This document shows, one piece after another, positions 1 through 6,327 of a stretch of DNA of 7,086 nt. The DNA lies in contig DKGN01000098.1 of assembly GCA_002453275.1 (NCBI GenBank), forward strand, positions 1 through 7,086, read 5' to 3'. A model generated the notes under the pieces. The model worked only from the letters and a program-made list of their open reading frames with translations, ran no database searches and was not told the origin of the DNA. The first letter of the stretch is position 1. Every line of letters begins with the position of its first letter. The DNA comes from Caryophanales bacterium UBA6769. Lineage in GTDB: Bacteria; Bacillota; Bacilli; Bacillales; UBA6769. The translations under genes and the position numbers were made by a program.

Positions 1-22
1 AAACCTTTCTCTAAACCTTTCT
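1..22. repeat. 12-base tandem repeat coding KGLE units
   Basis: AAACCTTTCT occurs at 1-10 and again at 13-22, a 12-base period. On the minus strand it codes consecutive Lys-Gly-Leu-Glu tetrapeptides at the C-terminus of the Rpn-like protein. The array may continue beyond the window. Such short coding repeats can change copy number in frame. Confidence 0.6.
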
Positions 23-728
23 TCTCCCAAGACGTCATAAGTTCCATTACGTCACCTTTTTCCTTTGGGTGTAACATGTGAATCTCCTCCATTAATCTTC
101 TGTCCTCTTCAGGGGTTAGCTGTAAGTACGCTTCAAAAAAACCAGTAATTAATTGCATTCTAGCAGGATCAAGTTGGAGTCGAACGAGCATACGAAGAAA
201 CTCCTTTTTAACTTGAACTCGTTCATCTTCAGTATACCCCAATTTACTAAGCATAGCGGCTGCAACGGGATTGTCTTGACCAATATACTCGCGCCAATGC
301 TTCTGATTAAGTTGAATTTTCACGAACTGAAATCGTAAGACCTCGAATAAGGGAAATTGGTGGACAACATTATCATCTTCCTCTATCTTCCTAGCATCAC
401 TCATAATGGCGATTGGTAAAATACGCATTTGATATTCTTCAAACAAACGGTTGTGATAGACAAGCATTCGTTCATTAAAGTTTTTTAGAGCATACGACTC
501 GGGCTCTACGTGGATTAAAATCATCCCATCTTCTCCATGTAGCTTCGTCTTCACTAACAGATCAATAATTTTCCTTTCTCCTTCAGTTAAATCTGTAAAA
601 ATTTCTTGTTGCAAAAAAGTCACTTCAGAAAAATCAATCGCTTCACTCGCTTCCGGCAAAAAAAGTAGCATAAATTCCTCGAAAAATGTTCCGATTAAAC
701 GCTTAAATAATTGATCATGATCAATCAA
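1..728 (-). CDS. Rpn-family PD-(D/E)XK nuclease / putative transposase, 3' end cut by window edge
   Basis: The frame is open from a TTG start to the window edge (242 complete codons). The start is set by GGGAGG at 741-736, seven bases upstream. The N-terminus MIDHDQLFKRLIGTFFEEF, the block around residues 36-78 and the late segment TSWEKKGLEKG match what I know of the Rpn (recombination-promoting nuclease) / PD-(D/E)XK transposase family common in Bacillus, often annotated 'cytosolic protein'. Candidate catalytic residues are Asp56 (IIDLLVKTK) and Glu75 (LIHVEPES). The family usually has Glu-x-Gln at the second site, but here it is Glu75-Pro-Glu77. The C-terminus enters KGLE tandem repeats, visible in the DNA as a 12-base period at 1-22. 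Family role: DNA endonuclease activity linked to RecA-independent recombination in E. coli RpnA; the role in Bacillus is not established. No signal peptide or membrane helix is seen, so it is probably cytoplasmic. Confidence 0.82.
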   Translation of the reverse strand, partial: MIDHDQLFKRLIGTFFEEFMLLFLPEASEAIDFSEVTFLQQEIFTDLTEGERKIIDLLVKTKLHGEDGMILIHVEPESYALKNFNERMLVYHNRLFEEYQMRILPIAIMSDARKIEEDDNVVHQFPLFEVLRFQFVKIQLNQKHWREYIGQDNPVAAAMLSKLGYTEDERVQVKKEFLRMLVRLQLDPARMQLITGFFEAYLQLTPEEDRRLMEEIHMLHPKEKGDVMELMTSWEKKGLEKG

Positions 729-747
729 ATGAATTCCTCCCTTACAA

Positions 748-774
748 TTTACAGAATGTATGTTCGTATATAAT
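748..774 (+). promoter_or_regulatory. Candidate sigma-A promoter of the serine protease gene
   Basis: TTTACA (748-753) is followed by a perfect TATAAT (769-774). The spacer is 15 bases, shorter than the usual 17; TAATAT at 771-776 would restore 17. The predicted leader to the ATG at 854 is about 73 bases. The -10 overlaps the -10 of the opposing promoter, so the two genes would compete for polymerase. Confidence 0.45.
753..766. promoter_or_regulatory. LexA (DinR) box-like operator
   Basis: Read on the minus strand, CGAACATACATTCT matches 12 of 14 positions of the Bacillus LexA/DinR consensus CGAACRNRYGTTYC; the mismatches are A for G and T for C in the second half-site. It fills the spacer of the plus-strand promoter candidate and covers the predicted start of the minus-strand transcript, where a repressor could block both. 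The half-site CGAAC is perfect and the other is weak, so binding might be modest. A chance match in AT-rich DNA cannot be excluded. Confidence 0.4.
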
Positions 775-801
775 ATTACCTCATGCCTTTTAATAAGTAA
801 A
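773..801 (-). promoter_or_regulatory. Candidate sigma-A promoter of the Rpn-like gene
   Basis: On the minus strand, TTTACT (801-796) is followed after 17 bases by TAATAT (778-773). The predicted transcript would start near 766, giving a leader of about 38 bases before the TTG at 728. The spacing is ideal and the -35 has 4/6 consensus matches. This is inferred from sequence alone. Confidence 0.45.
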
Positions 802-853
802 GAATATTCTGTTATTTTTCGCGAACTATTTTTCATTTGTAAACTAACGCGGT

Positions 854-1693
854 ATGATAAGAAGAAATGTCACGCGTGGGAGCTGGGAACAAGTGGACGA
901 CCAAAATAAAAATGAAGAACTAACAGATGAAGAATTACAAAAACTCGTTTTGGAAGCACAACGGGAGGCATTGCTTGATGCAGCAAAAGGAAACACGAAT
1001 CAAAAGCCGAGACGCCCCTTTCCAAAATGGATTTTTTGGTTCATTGCCTTCAGTATGGTCTTGAACGCAATCGCCTTTTTACCTGAAAAATTCTCCATCC
1101 CTGCGATCAAATTTCTCAAGACATCGATACACTTATCGAAGCAAGAAAATATCCAAACATACAAAAAAGCAGTCGTTGTCATCGCTGCAGACGATTCTCG
1201 CGGAACAGGATTTTCTATTTCTAGTGATGGCATTATCGTCACGAACTACCATGTCATCGAAGGACATGACAAAGTAACCGTCGCCTTTCCCGATGATGGC
1301 CCATTTAACGCTAACGTCGTACATACATATCCAGAGATTGACATCGCCATTTTAGAAACCGATGAAGAACAGCTACCATCTCTACCCCTTGCAGATAAAA
1401 TGACTCCACATCCAAATGAACACGTTACATTTATCGGGAATCCATTGCGTTTTCAAGGGATCGTAAATGAAGGCACAATCATTGAGAAAACAAAGTTACG
1501 AACATGGGACGAAGATGTCGTCATGATGGATGCACCCGTCTATCGGGGTAATAGTGGCAGTCCAGTCCTAAATGATGAAGGCCAAGTCATTGGAATAGTC
1601 TTCGCCACCCTTCACCATGATGAACATGGAAAAGTAGGCTTATTCGTGCCTATCGATGTTTTTCACCGCTACCACAGCAAAAATCCTAGTTAA
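854..1693 (+). CDS. Membrane-anchored S1C/HtrA-type serine protease without PDZ domain
   Basis: This 279-residue protein has the chymotrypsin-fold triad: His133 (IVTNYHVIEG), Asp163 (PEIDIAIL) and Ser234 (YRGNSGSPV). GTGFSISSDG (117-126) and IGNPL (194-198) are also typical of HtrA-like S1C proteases. A cytoplasmic acidic segment (about 1-50) precedes a basic patch (KPRRPFPK, 51-58) and one membrane helix (about 59-76), so the protease domain (about 105-272) should lie outside the membrane. The chain ends right after the protease domain, so the C-terminal PDZ of classical HtrA/DegP is absent. Likely role: cleavage of misfolded or specific envelope proteins; the substrate is unknown. The ATG at 854 is the only start after an in-frame TAA at 845-847 that keeps the full N-terminus, but no clear Shine-Dalgarno site precedes it. 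It faces the surface-protein gene convergently. Confidence 0.85.
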   Translation: MIRRNVTRGSWEQVDDQNKNEELTDEELQKLVLEAQREALLDAAKGNTNQKPRRPFPKWIFWFIAFSMVLNAIAFLPEKFSIPAIKFLKTSIHLSKQENIQTYKKAVVVIAADDSRGTGFSISSDGIIVTNYHVIEGHDKVTVAFPDDGPFNANVVHTYPEIDIAILETDEEQLPSLPLADKMTPHPNEHVTFIGNPLRFQGIVNEGTIIEKTKLRTWDEDVVMMDAPVYRGNSGSPVLNDEGQVIGIVFATLHHDEHGKVGLFVPIDVFHRYHSKNPS

Positions 1694-1711
1694 TTAAACG
1701 TTTGATTAATC

Positions 1712-1758
1712 AAAAAAACTGCACCGCCAGATATTTATAGTATCTAGCAATCGGGGTG
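1712..1758 (-). terminator. Imperfect hairpin with T-tract, orphan terminator-like
   Basis: GCACC (1721-1725) can pair with GGTGC (1755-1759), enclosing an inner stem AGATA/TATCT (1729-1733, 1741-1745). On the minus strand the hairpin is followed by seven T (1718-1712). No minus-strand gene ends directly before it, because the surface-protein gene already has a stronger terminator at 1824-1856. It may be a back-up terminator or a leftover of a lost gene. Confidence 0.35.
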
Positions 1759-1761
1759 CTG

Positions 1762-1781
1762 TTCAACGCTAGTTGAGTTTT
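1762..1781 (+). terminator. Weak hairpin possibly ending the protease transcript
   Basis: TTCAAC (1762-1767), loop GCTA, GTTGAG (1772-1777) is followed by TTTT. The stem is short and AT-rich, so termination would be inefficient. It is the only plus-strand hairpin with trailing T that I see after the protease stop. Confidence 0.2.
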
Positions 1782-1823
1782 ACAGGCGCTCTAGCCTCAT
1801 CGGCAATCGTTGCATAATTCGAG

Positions 1824-1856
1824 AAAAAAATCAGGTGGAAGATTATCCACCTGATT
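1824..1856 (-). terminator. Rho-independent terminator of the LPKTA surface-protein gene
   Basis: Inverted arms AATCAGGTGGA (1829-1839) and TCCACCTGATT (1846-1856) form a perfect 11-bp stem with a six-base loop. On the minus strand they are followed by a T-run (1830-1824, continuing the stem end). It lies just after the stop codon of the surface-protein gene. Confidence 0.88.
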
Positions 1857-1864
1857 GAATCGCT

Positions 1865-3796
1865 TTATTCGGTCACACTTTTTCTTCTAAATAGAAGCAA
1901 AGCAATTGCCATGATTGTTATCATAGCGCCAATTGCCATGAACGTGTACATCTGTGTTGCTGTTTTTGGTAATGTTTCGCCGCCAGTCGTTTCAGAACCA
2001 TCATTTGAACCTGAATCGGACTGTTCGCCACCTTCATTATCATTACCGCTTCCTGTATTGTTTCCTCCACCATTGCCATTATCGCCGTTGTTGTTTCCAT
2101 CACCTGGTGTGTTTCCATCACCTGGTGTGCTTCCATCACCGTCTCCGTCTCCGTCTCCTGGTGTACTCTCATCATCGTCGCCATCACCTGGGTCGAGTAC
2201 GTCATCATCGTAAGAACCTTCGACAAATGGAATTGTTAATGTTTCTACAACTGCATCCCCATCGCGATACAAAGTAACTGTCACTTCCAACTCTTCCAGT
2301 TCGGCCAATGACTTATTCGTTTCTCCGATCGCTGTAAAATAACCTTCGTATCCAGATGCACCACGAAGATCGCCGATGTCAACAATTGCCGTATTTCCAT
2401 CCCAGTCAACATCGACACCGCCACCAACATACTCTGGTTTGATAATTGTAATATCATTCGGAACATTAAACTCAAGCTTCACTTGTTCCACATCATTAAT
2501 ATCAAGATTTTTCACTTGATAACTAAAACGAAAGCCCGCTTGGTTTCCTTCTACACCAGGATAATCCGGAATAACTTCACTTTTACCAGTAAAGTGCCAT
2601 TCCAAATTCATCGCGGAATAATCAACGTTAATTTGACCGTCAAATGCTCCAATAACTTCATATCCATTCTCATCGATTCGATATGTAGTAATTGAATTAG
2701 ATTTAACGACCGCATCAGAAATACCTACAACCGGAATACGATACGTCACTTCGCCTTGTCCATCTCTATCTAACGCTGGAAGCTTAACTGCTGCTTCTCG
2801 CTCTCCAAGATCTAAGTTGAGAATCTCTAGATCAGCTGGTGTATTGTCATCCTGTACAACCCGCACACCTTCAGGCAGCTCAAACCCAACATACAGATCG
2901 TCTACATTGTCGTATGATGTATTTTCTGCTGAAACTGTTACGTTTAGGAAATGGTAAAGCTCTTCCTCATCATATTCTGTTGAACCCGTAATCGCACCGT
3001 CTAGTTCAAGTTCTGGTGTTTCTTGCATTGTTGAGAAATCAATATCTCTATGACCTTTAAGTTGACCGACTTCTGAATACGTTCCCGCCTCAACATCAAC
3101 ATCTAGTAAATATAAATTCACGTGTGGATCATTATCGTTATCTTCACCGGCTAGTGGAATTTCTAAGTTTACATATCCGTCACTAGAGCCTTGAACATCA
3201 GGGATTTTAGCCGCTAACGCTGATTTTCCAGCAATGGATACTGGAACTAAACCATTTGGAATTCCATCTACATTCGGCACATATACACCGTCCGGTAACG
3301 TAAAGGCAACCCATTTGTTTTCAATCGTTTGAGTAGTATGGAAGTTTCTGAGCCCAACTCGTACCTCAAGCACATAATGACCTTTAGCAAAATCGTAAGT
3401 AATGTCACCAGCAGCTCTACCATATACGTCCGTCAAATCCAAATCTTCATCAGCATCATCAGCTTCTTGTTGAATGTTCACAGAAGATGCCTCATCAGTT
3501 TGAATACTTTTTTCATTTTCTACATTTTCTTCGTTTTCTTCACTTGAACGCGTCTTTCCTTCATTTGCTTCCTCTGAGTCATTAGAGTCATTAGACTCCT
3601 CAGATTCCTCCGAGTCTTCTTCAACTTCCTCATTAGCTAGCTCATCAGATTCTTCTTGCTGTTCAGCTGTGACATCGACATCTTCTTCACTCGGTTGTAT
3701 GTCTGTGTCAACATCTGTTGTTGTCTCTGCATAAGTAACTAACGGATAGAATGATAGCATAAGAATTAAAGCCATCGTAGACAACCTTCTAAACAA
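1865..3796 (-). CDS. Sortase-anchored (LPKTA) acidic surface protein with three repeated beta-rich modules
   Basis: The start is TTG, seven bases after AGAGGTGG (3811-3804). A signal peptide (1-23, predicted cut after VTYA) is followed by an Asp/Glu/Ser-rich stalk (24-125). Three diverged copies of one module follow: about 131-257, 264-396 and 397-529. Each shows an 'Asn ... valine-rich strand ... Leu-Pro-x-Gly-Val or similar ... Ile-Pro' pattern, and the first two end in near-identical seams, DIDFSTM and NVDYSAM. An Asp/Gly/Asn-rich spacer (530-608) fits a wall-spanning linker. The end is a sorting signal: LPKTA (609-613), hydrophobic helix (about 618-636) and RRK tail. LPxTA is the form used by class D-type sortases of Bacillus (known family fact), so the protein is probably linked covalently to peptidoglycan. 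I do not recognise the module family; an Ig-like or adhesin fold is inference. Function could be adhesion, surface layer or cation binding. No sortase gene is in the window. Confidence 0.85.
   Translation of the reverse strand: MFRRLSTMALILMLSFYPLVTYAETTTDVDTDIQPSEEDVDVTAEQQEESDELANEEVEEDSEESEESNDSNDSEEANEGKTRSSEENEENVENEKSIQTDEASSVNIQQEADDADEDLDLTDVYGRAAGDITYDFAKGHYVLEVRVGLRNFHTTQTIENKWVAFTLPDGVYVPNVDGIPNGLVPVSIAGKSALAAKIPDVQGSSDGYVNLEIPLAGEDNDNDPHVNLYLLDVDVEAGTYSEVGQLKGHRDIDFSTMQETPELELDGAITGSTEYDEEELYHFLNVTVSAENTSYDNVDDLYVGFELPEGVRVVQDDNTPADLEILNLDLGEREAAVKLPALDRDGQGEVTYRIPVVGISDAVVKSNSITTYRIDENGYEVIGAFDGQINVDYSAMNLEWHFTGKSEVIPDYPGVEGNQAGFRFSYQVKNLDINDVEQVKLEFNVPNDITIIKPEYVGGGVDVDWDGNTAIVDIGDLRGASGYEGYFTAIGETNKSLAELEELEVTVTLYRDGDAVVETLTIPFVEGSYDDDVLDPGDGDDDESTPGDGDGDGDGSTPGDGNTPGDGNNNGDNGNGGGNNTGSGNDNEGGEQSDSGSNDGSETTGGETLPKTATQMYTFMAIGAMITIMAIALLLFRRKSVTE
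2098..2160. repeat. Coding tandem repeats in the wall-spacer region
   Basis: An 18-base unit, CATCACCTGGTGTGTTTC, occurs at 2098-2115 and again at 2116-2133 with one difference. GTCTCC is then repeated three times at 2141-2158. On the coding strand these give Thr-Pro-Gly-Asp-Gly and Asp-Gly repeats. All periods are multiples of three, so copy-number change would alter spacer length without breaking the frame. Confidence 0.75.
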
Positions 3797-3903
3797 TGAA
3801 TAACCACCTCTTTTAATTTTTTATCACGACGGAACCCAACACTTATAGATTACTTCCCGTATAAGCTTTAGGTCTTATAACGTGATTAACCCCTCAGTGA
3901 CCA

Positions 3904-3932
3904 ATTAAAATAGATTTGTTAACCATGAACAA
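3904..3932 (-). promoter_or_regulatory. Candidate sigma-A promoter of the surface-protein gene
   Basis: On the minus strand, TTGTTC (3932-3927) and TTTAAT (3909-3904) are 17 bases apart. The implied leader is about 100 bases before the TTG start and includes the ribosome site AGAGGTGG at 3811-3804. Other AT-rich -10-like strings exist nearby, so the assignment is tentative. Confidence 0.35.
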
Positions 3933-3967
3933 GAGTAGTTATTCTTAGACCAATATACATTCATTTC

Positions 3968-4076
3968 ACCTAGTTTTGAGTTTTTTGAACCAGTTGATTT
4001 AGCCCTTATTCATACTTTTGATCTAAAAATGGATGATTTTTTCGTCCTTAATTGTAAAATTTTACCACAACTAGGT
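3968..4076. repeat. Imperfect inverted repeat bounding about 109 bases
   Basis: ACCTAGTTTTG (3968-3978) pairs with CACAACTAGGT (4066-4076) at 10 of 11 positions. A palindrome, GTAAAATTTTAC, sits just inside the right arm at 4054-4065. No flanking direct repeat was seen. It could be a regulatory structure, the ends of a tiny non-autonomous element, or chance. Confidence 0.25.
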
Positions 4077-4174
4077 TTTAAAAATGACCAGTAAGTTAGC
4101 GAATATACGTTCTATTGCTTATTTAGCCTTTTCGTATGTGACCTTTGTACCTTATGAATACTTAAAGAAATCAC

Positions 4175-4216
4175 AAAAAAAGAAGACTAGCACGCCCTTT
4201 CACGAATTAGCCTTCT
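4175..4216 (-). terminator. Rho-independent terminator of acetoacetate-CoA ligase gene
   Basis: On the minus strand AGAAGGCTA (4216-4208) pairs with TAGTCTTCT (4189-4181) through nine pairs including one G-T, followed by seven T (4181-4175). It begins about 85 bases after the ligase stop codon, so the transcript would have an untranslated tail. Confidence 0.7.
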
Positions 4217-4301
4217 TCAGCCAAGTCATCAATTGGTTTATAATTCATTCGTCATGCTTTTCAATTGACTATTAATTTTTTAAAAGTATGCATTAGAACG
4301 G

Positions 4302-6281
4302 TTATTTCAAAGAAACCCCAAAATCGACAAAAAATTGAATGGATTCCGGATTTTGCATTGTATCTACGTTCGCAACTTCTTCGACCGACGCACCTTGAAG
4401 AATTTTTCTTACTGGAATTTCCATTTTTTTATTACTTAACGTCCTCGGTATTGCTGAAACTGCTATAATCTCATCTGGAAGGTGCCGAGGAGAAACGTCA
4501 TTTTTTATCACTTGGTTAACTTTCCGCTTCAGCTCATCTGTTAAGTCTTCTCTATCACGTAATACAATAAATAGCGGCATATAGTGTTCCCTGTTATATC
4601 CACTAAGATCAACAACCAAGCTATCTTGAATTTCAGATAACGCTTCAACAGCATTATAAATTTCGCTTGAACCTGCTCTTACACCCATTCGGTTAATTGT
4701 CGCATCTGAACGACCATATACAATAGCAGAGCCTCTGTCAGTAATTTCAAGAAGATCTCCATGTCTCCAAACGCCTGGATACACATCAAAGTAACTTTCC
4801 AAGTATTTTTCATTATTTGGATCATTCCAGAAAAAGAGTGGCATCGATGGTAATGGTTTCGTTATCACCATTTCACCCATTTCATTGACAACCGGTTCCC
4901 CCTTTTCATCGAAAGCAAAAACACTGACACCGAGGCATCGGTTCGACATTTCGGCGAAATATACAGGGACAATAGGAGCTGCTCCGACAATCGGACCACA
5001 AATGTCAGTCCCACCACTTACTGGAGCAAGCCAAATATCACTTTTTATATGTTCATAAATCCAACGAAAAGCTGCCGGTGAAAGAGGAGACCCTGTACAA
5101 CTCATTTTATCTAGTTTCTCCAATACGAATTCCTTGCCTGGCTCGAGTCCAGCCTTCATGCATTGCTCAATGTAAGTGGGGCTTGCCCCAAATGATGTGG
5201 CTTTTGTCTCTTCCGCCAAACGCCAAAGAACAGATAGATTAGGAAAGCTTGGACTTCCATCATAAAGAATAATTTGCGCCCCCGTAATCAACGAACTCAC
5301 TAAATTATTCCAAACAATCCACCCAGTAGTTGTAAAGTAAAAATTTCGATCATCGGCAGTTAAATTCCCTTGTAAACTCTGTGTTGCAAATTGATTTAGT
5401 AAAATACCACCATGCCCATGAACCATCGACTTTGGAAGACCAGTTGTCCCAGAAGAATAAACAATCCATAATGGATGTTCAAAAGGGACTTGTTCAAAGT
5501 CAAGCTCAGCTTGTTGCCGAATGACCGACTCCCAAATCGCCGCATTTCTAAAACCGTCTTTATTCGGATTTTCATTTAAGTTAGGAACAATGATTGTTTT
5601 TTCAACACTCGGTAATTCTGCTTCAATCTCTTGAATCGTCTTCATTCTGTCGAACTTTTTCCCGTTATATTGATAACCATCTGCAGCAATTAATACTTTA
5701 GGTTCGATCTGTTGAAAACGACTTAACGTACTTCCTTTACCGAACTCTGGTGCACAACTAGACCATATCGCGCCAATACTCGCACTCGCTAGAAATGCAA
5801 TCAACGTTTCTGGAATATTCGGCAAATAGCCTACAACTCGGTCACCCTTCTTAACGCCAATACCTTTCAAATAAGCAGCTACAGATGCCGTCTTTTCCAT
5901 TAATTCATCCCAACTCACTTCAGTCAGTGGAGTCGTTTCCGATTGAAAGTAAAGAGCCGTTTTCCCTTTTTCTTTGTTCTTAAAAATATGTTCCGCATAA
6001 TTTAATTTTGCTCCAGAGAACCATTTAGCGCCTGGCATTTCTCTGTCTATCAAGACTGTTTCATACGGAGTTGAAGATTTCACATCAAAAAATTCCCAAA
6101 CACTTTCCCAAAAAGACTCAATTTCTGTTATAGACCATTCCCAGAGCTCTTCATATGTCTCACATGACACTTTTTTCTCCCGTTCCACCCACTGCATAAA
6201 CTTAGCCATGACAGAGTCTTTTTGAAACTGTTCCGATGGTAACCAAAGGACTTCCCCTTCTGTTATAGACAATCTATTCAT
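4302..6281 (-). CDS. Acetoacetate-CoA ligase (acetoacetyl-CoA synthetase)
   Basis: A 659-residue acyl-adenylate-forming enzyme of full family length (about 650). It joins acetoacetate to CoA using ATP (EC 6.2.1.16) in the cytoplasm, feeding acetoacetyl-CoA to thiolase or polyhydroxybutyrate and lipid routes. The assignment rests on the N-terminal AACS signature MPGAKWFSGAKLNYAEH (82-98) and on the ANL motifs in order: YSSGTTGLPK (275-284), VSGGTDICGP (421-430), RHGDLLEI (506-513, Asp509), GRSDATINRMGVRAGSSEIY (523-542) and TLSNKKMEIPVRKIL (614-628). Lys618 is the likely catalytic lysine; the usual Gly before it is Asn617. The ATG is supported by AAGGA (6292-6288) six bases upstream; a GGAG touches the ATG and would be too close, though it could also serve a TTG three codons in. 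The upstream gene codes a carboxylate-binding protein, which fits organic-acid use. General acetyl-CoA synthetases are the main alternative, but the AACS signatures argue against that. Confidence 0.9.
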   Translation of the reverse strand: MNRLSITEGEVLWLPSEQFQKDSVMAKFMQWVEREKKVSCETYEELWEWSITEIESFWESVWEFFDVKSSTPYETVLIDREMPGAKWFSGAKLNYAEHIFKNKEKGKTALYFQSETTPLTEVSWDELMEKTASVAAYLKGIGVKKGDRVVGYLPNIPETLIAFLASASIGAIWSSCAPEFGKGSTLSRFQQIEPKVLIAADGYQYNGKKFDRMKTIQEIEAELPSVEKTIIVPNLNENPNKDGFRNAAIWESVIRQQAELDFEQVPFEHPLWIVYSSGTTGLPKSMVHGHGGILLNQFATQSLQGNLTADDRNFYFTTTGWIVWNNLVSSLITGAQIILYDGSPSFPNLSVLWRLAEETKATSFGASPTYIEQCMKAGLEPGKEFVLEKLDKMSCTGSPLSPAAFRWIYEHIKSDIWLAPVSGGTDICGPIVGAAPIVPVYFAEMSNRCLGVSVFAFDEKGEPVVNEMGEMVITKPLPSMPLFFWNDPNNEKYLESYFDVYPGVWRHGDLLEITDRGSAIVYGRSDATINRMGVRAGSSEIYNAVEALSEIQDSLVVDLSGYNREHYMPLFIVLRDREDLTDELKRKVNQVIKNDVSPRHLPDEIIAVSAIPRTLSNKKMEIPVRKILQGASVEEVANVDTMQNPESIQFFVDFGVSLK

Positions 6282-6307
6282 CTCCGATCCTTAAATTATC
6301 ACTAACA

Positions 6308-6327
6308 ACCCGCCTTTTAAGGCGGGT
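6308..6327. terminator. Perfect GC-rich hairpin between binding-protein and ligase genes
   Basis: ACCCGCCTT (6308-6316) and AAGGCGGGT (6319-6327) are perfect inverted arms. On the plus strand the hairpin is followed by TCTTTTCTT, the better terminator signature. On the minus strand, where the genes lie, it is followed only by TGTTAGTG, so termination there would be partial. It starts about 57 bases after the binding-protein stop and ends only 26 bases before the ligase ATG. It may act as a partial terminator or mRNA-processing and stability hairpin that lowers ligase expression relative to the upstream gene. Confidence 0.5.

Larger units (their letters stand above)
3797..4301. other. 505-base AT-rich intergenic region
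   Basis: This gap separates two minus-strand genes and contains no supported coding sequence. It holds a terminator for the ligase (4175-4216), a perfect 12-base palindrome (4054-4065), an imperfect inverted repeat (3968-3978 with 4066-4076), a small AT-rich hairpin (TATAAG/CTTATA, near 3860-3880) and a promoter candidate for the surface-protein gene (3904-3932). It is longer than the other gaps in the window. Confidence 0.7.

Noticed and set aside
153..338. Plus-strand open frame of 61 codons
   Set aside because: It lies antisense inside the Rpn-like gene, has no ribosome site and no recognisable protein features.
801..825. Perfect short palindromes AGAATATTCT (801-810) and TTCGCGAA (818-825)
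   Set aside because: Too short and AT-rich to assign to any regulator; possible operators but unsupported.
1691..1711. Near-palindrome TTAATTAAACGTTTGATTAA after the protease stop
   Set aside because: AT-only stem with no useful loop or T-tract on the plus strand, so not a convincing terminator.
2098..2160. Repeat cluster considered as a CRISPR-like array
   Set aside because: Units are adjacent without spacers and fall inside a coding frame as Thr-Pro-Gly-Asp-Gly repeats.
1911..2277. Open frames on both strands with Pro/Ser-, His- or Thr/Met-rich products
   Set aside because: They are other-frame readings of the repetitive Asp/Gly/Asn spacer of the surface protein; low-complexity composition explains them.
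4084..4275. Plus-strand 63-codon frame in the large intergenic gap
   Set aside because: No ribosome site precedes it and it runs through the ligase terminator hairpin; composition is not protein-like.
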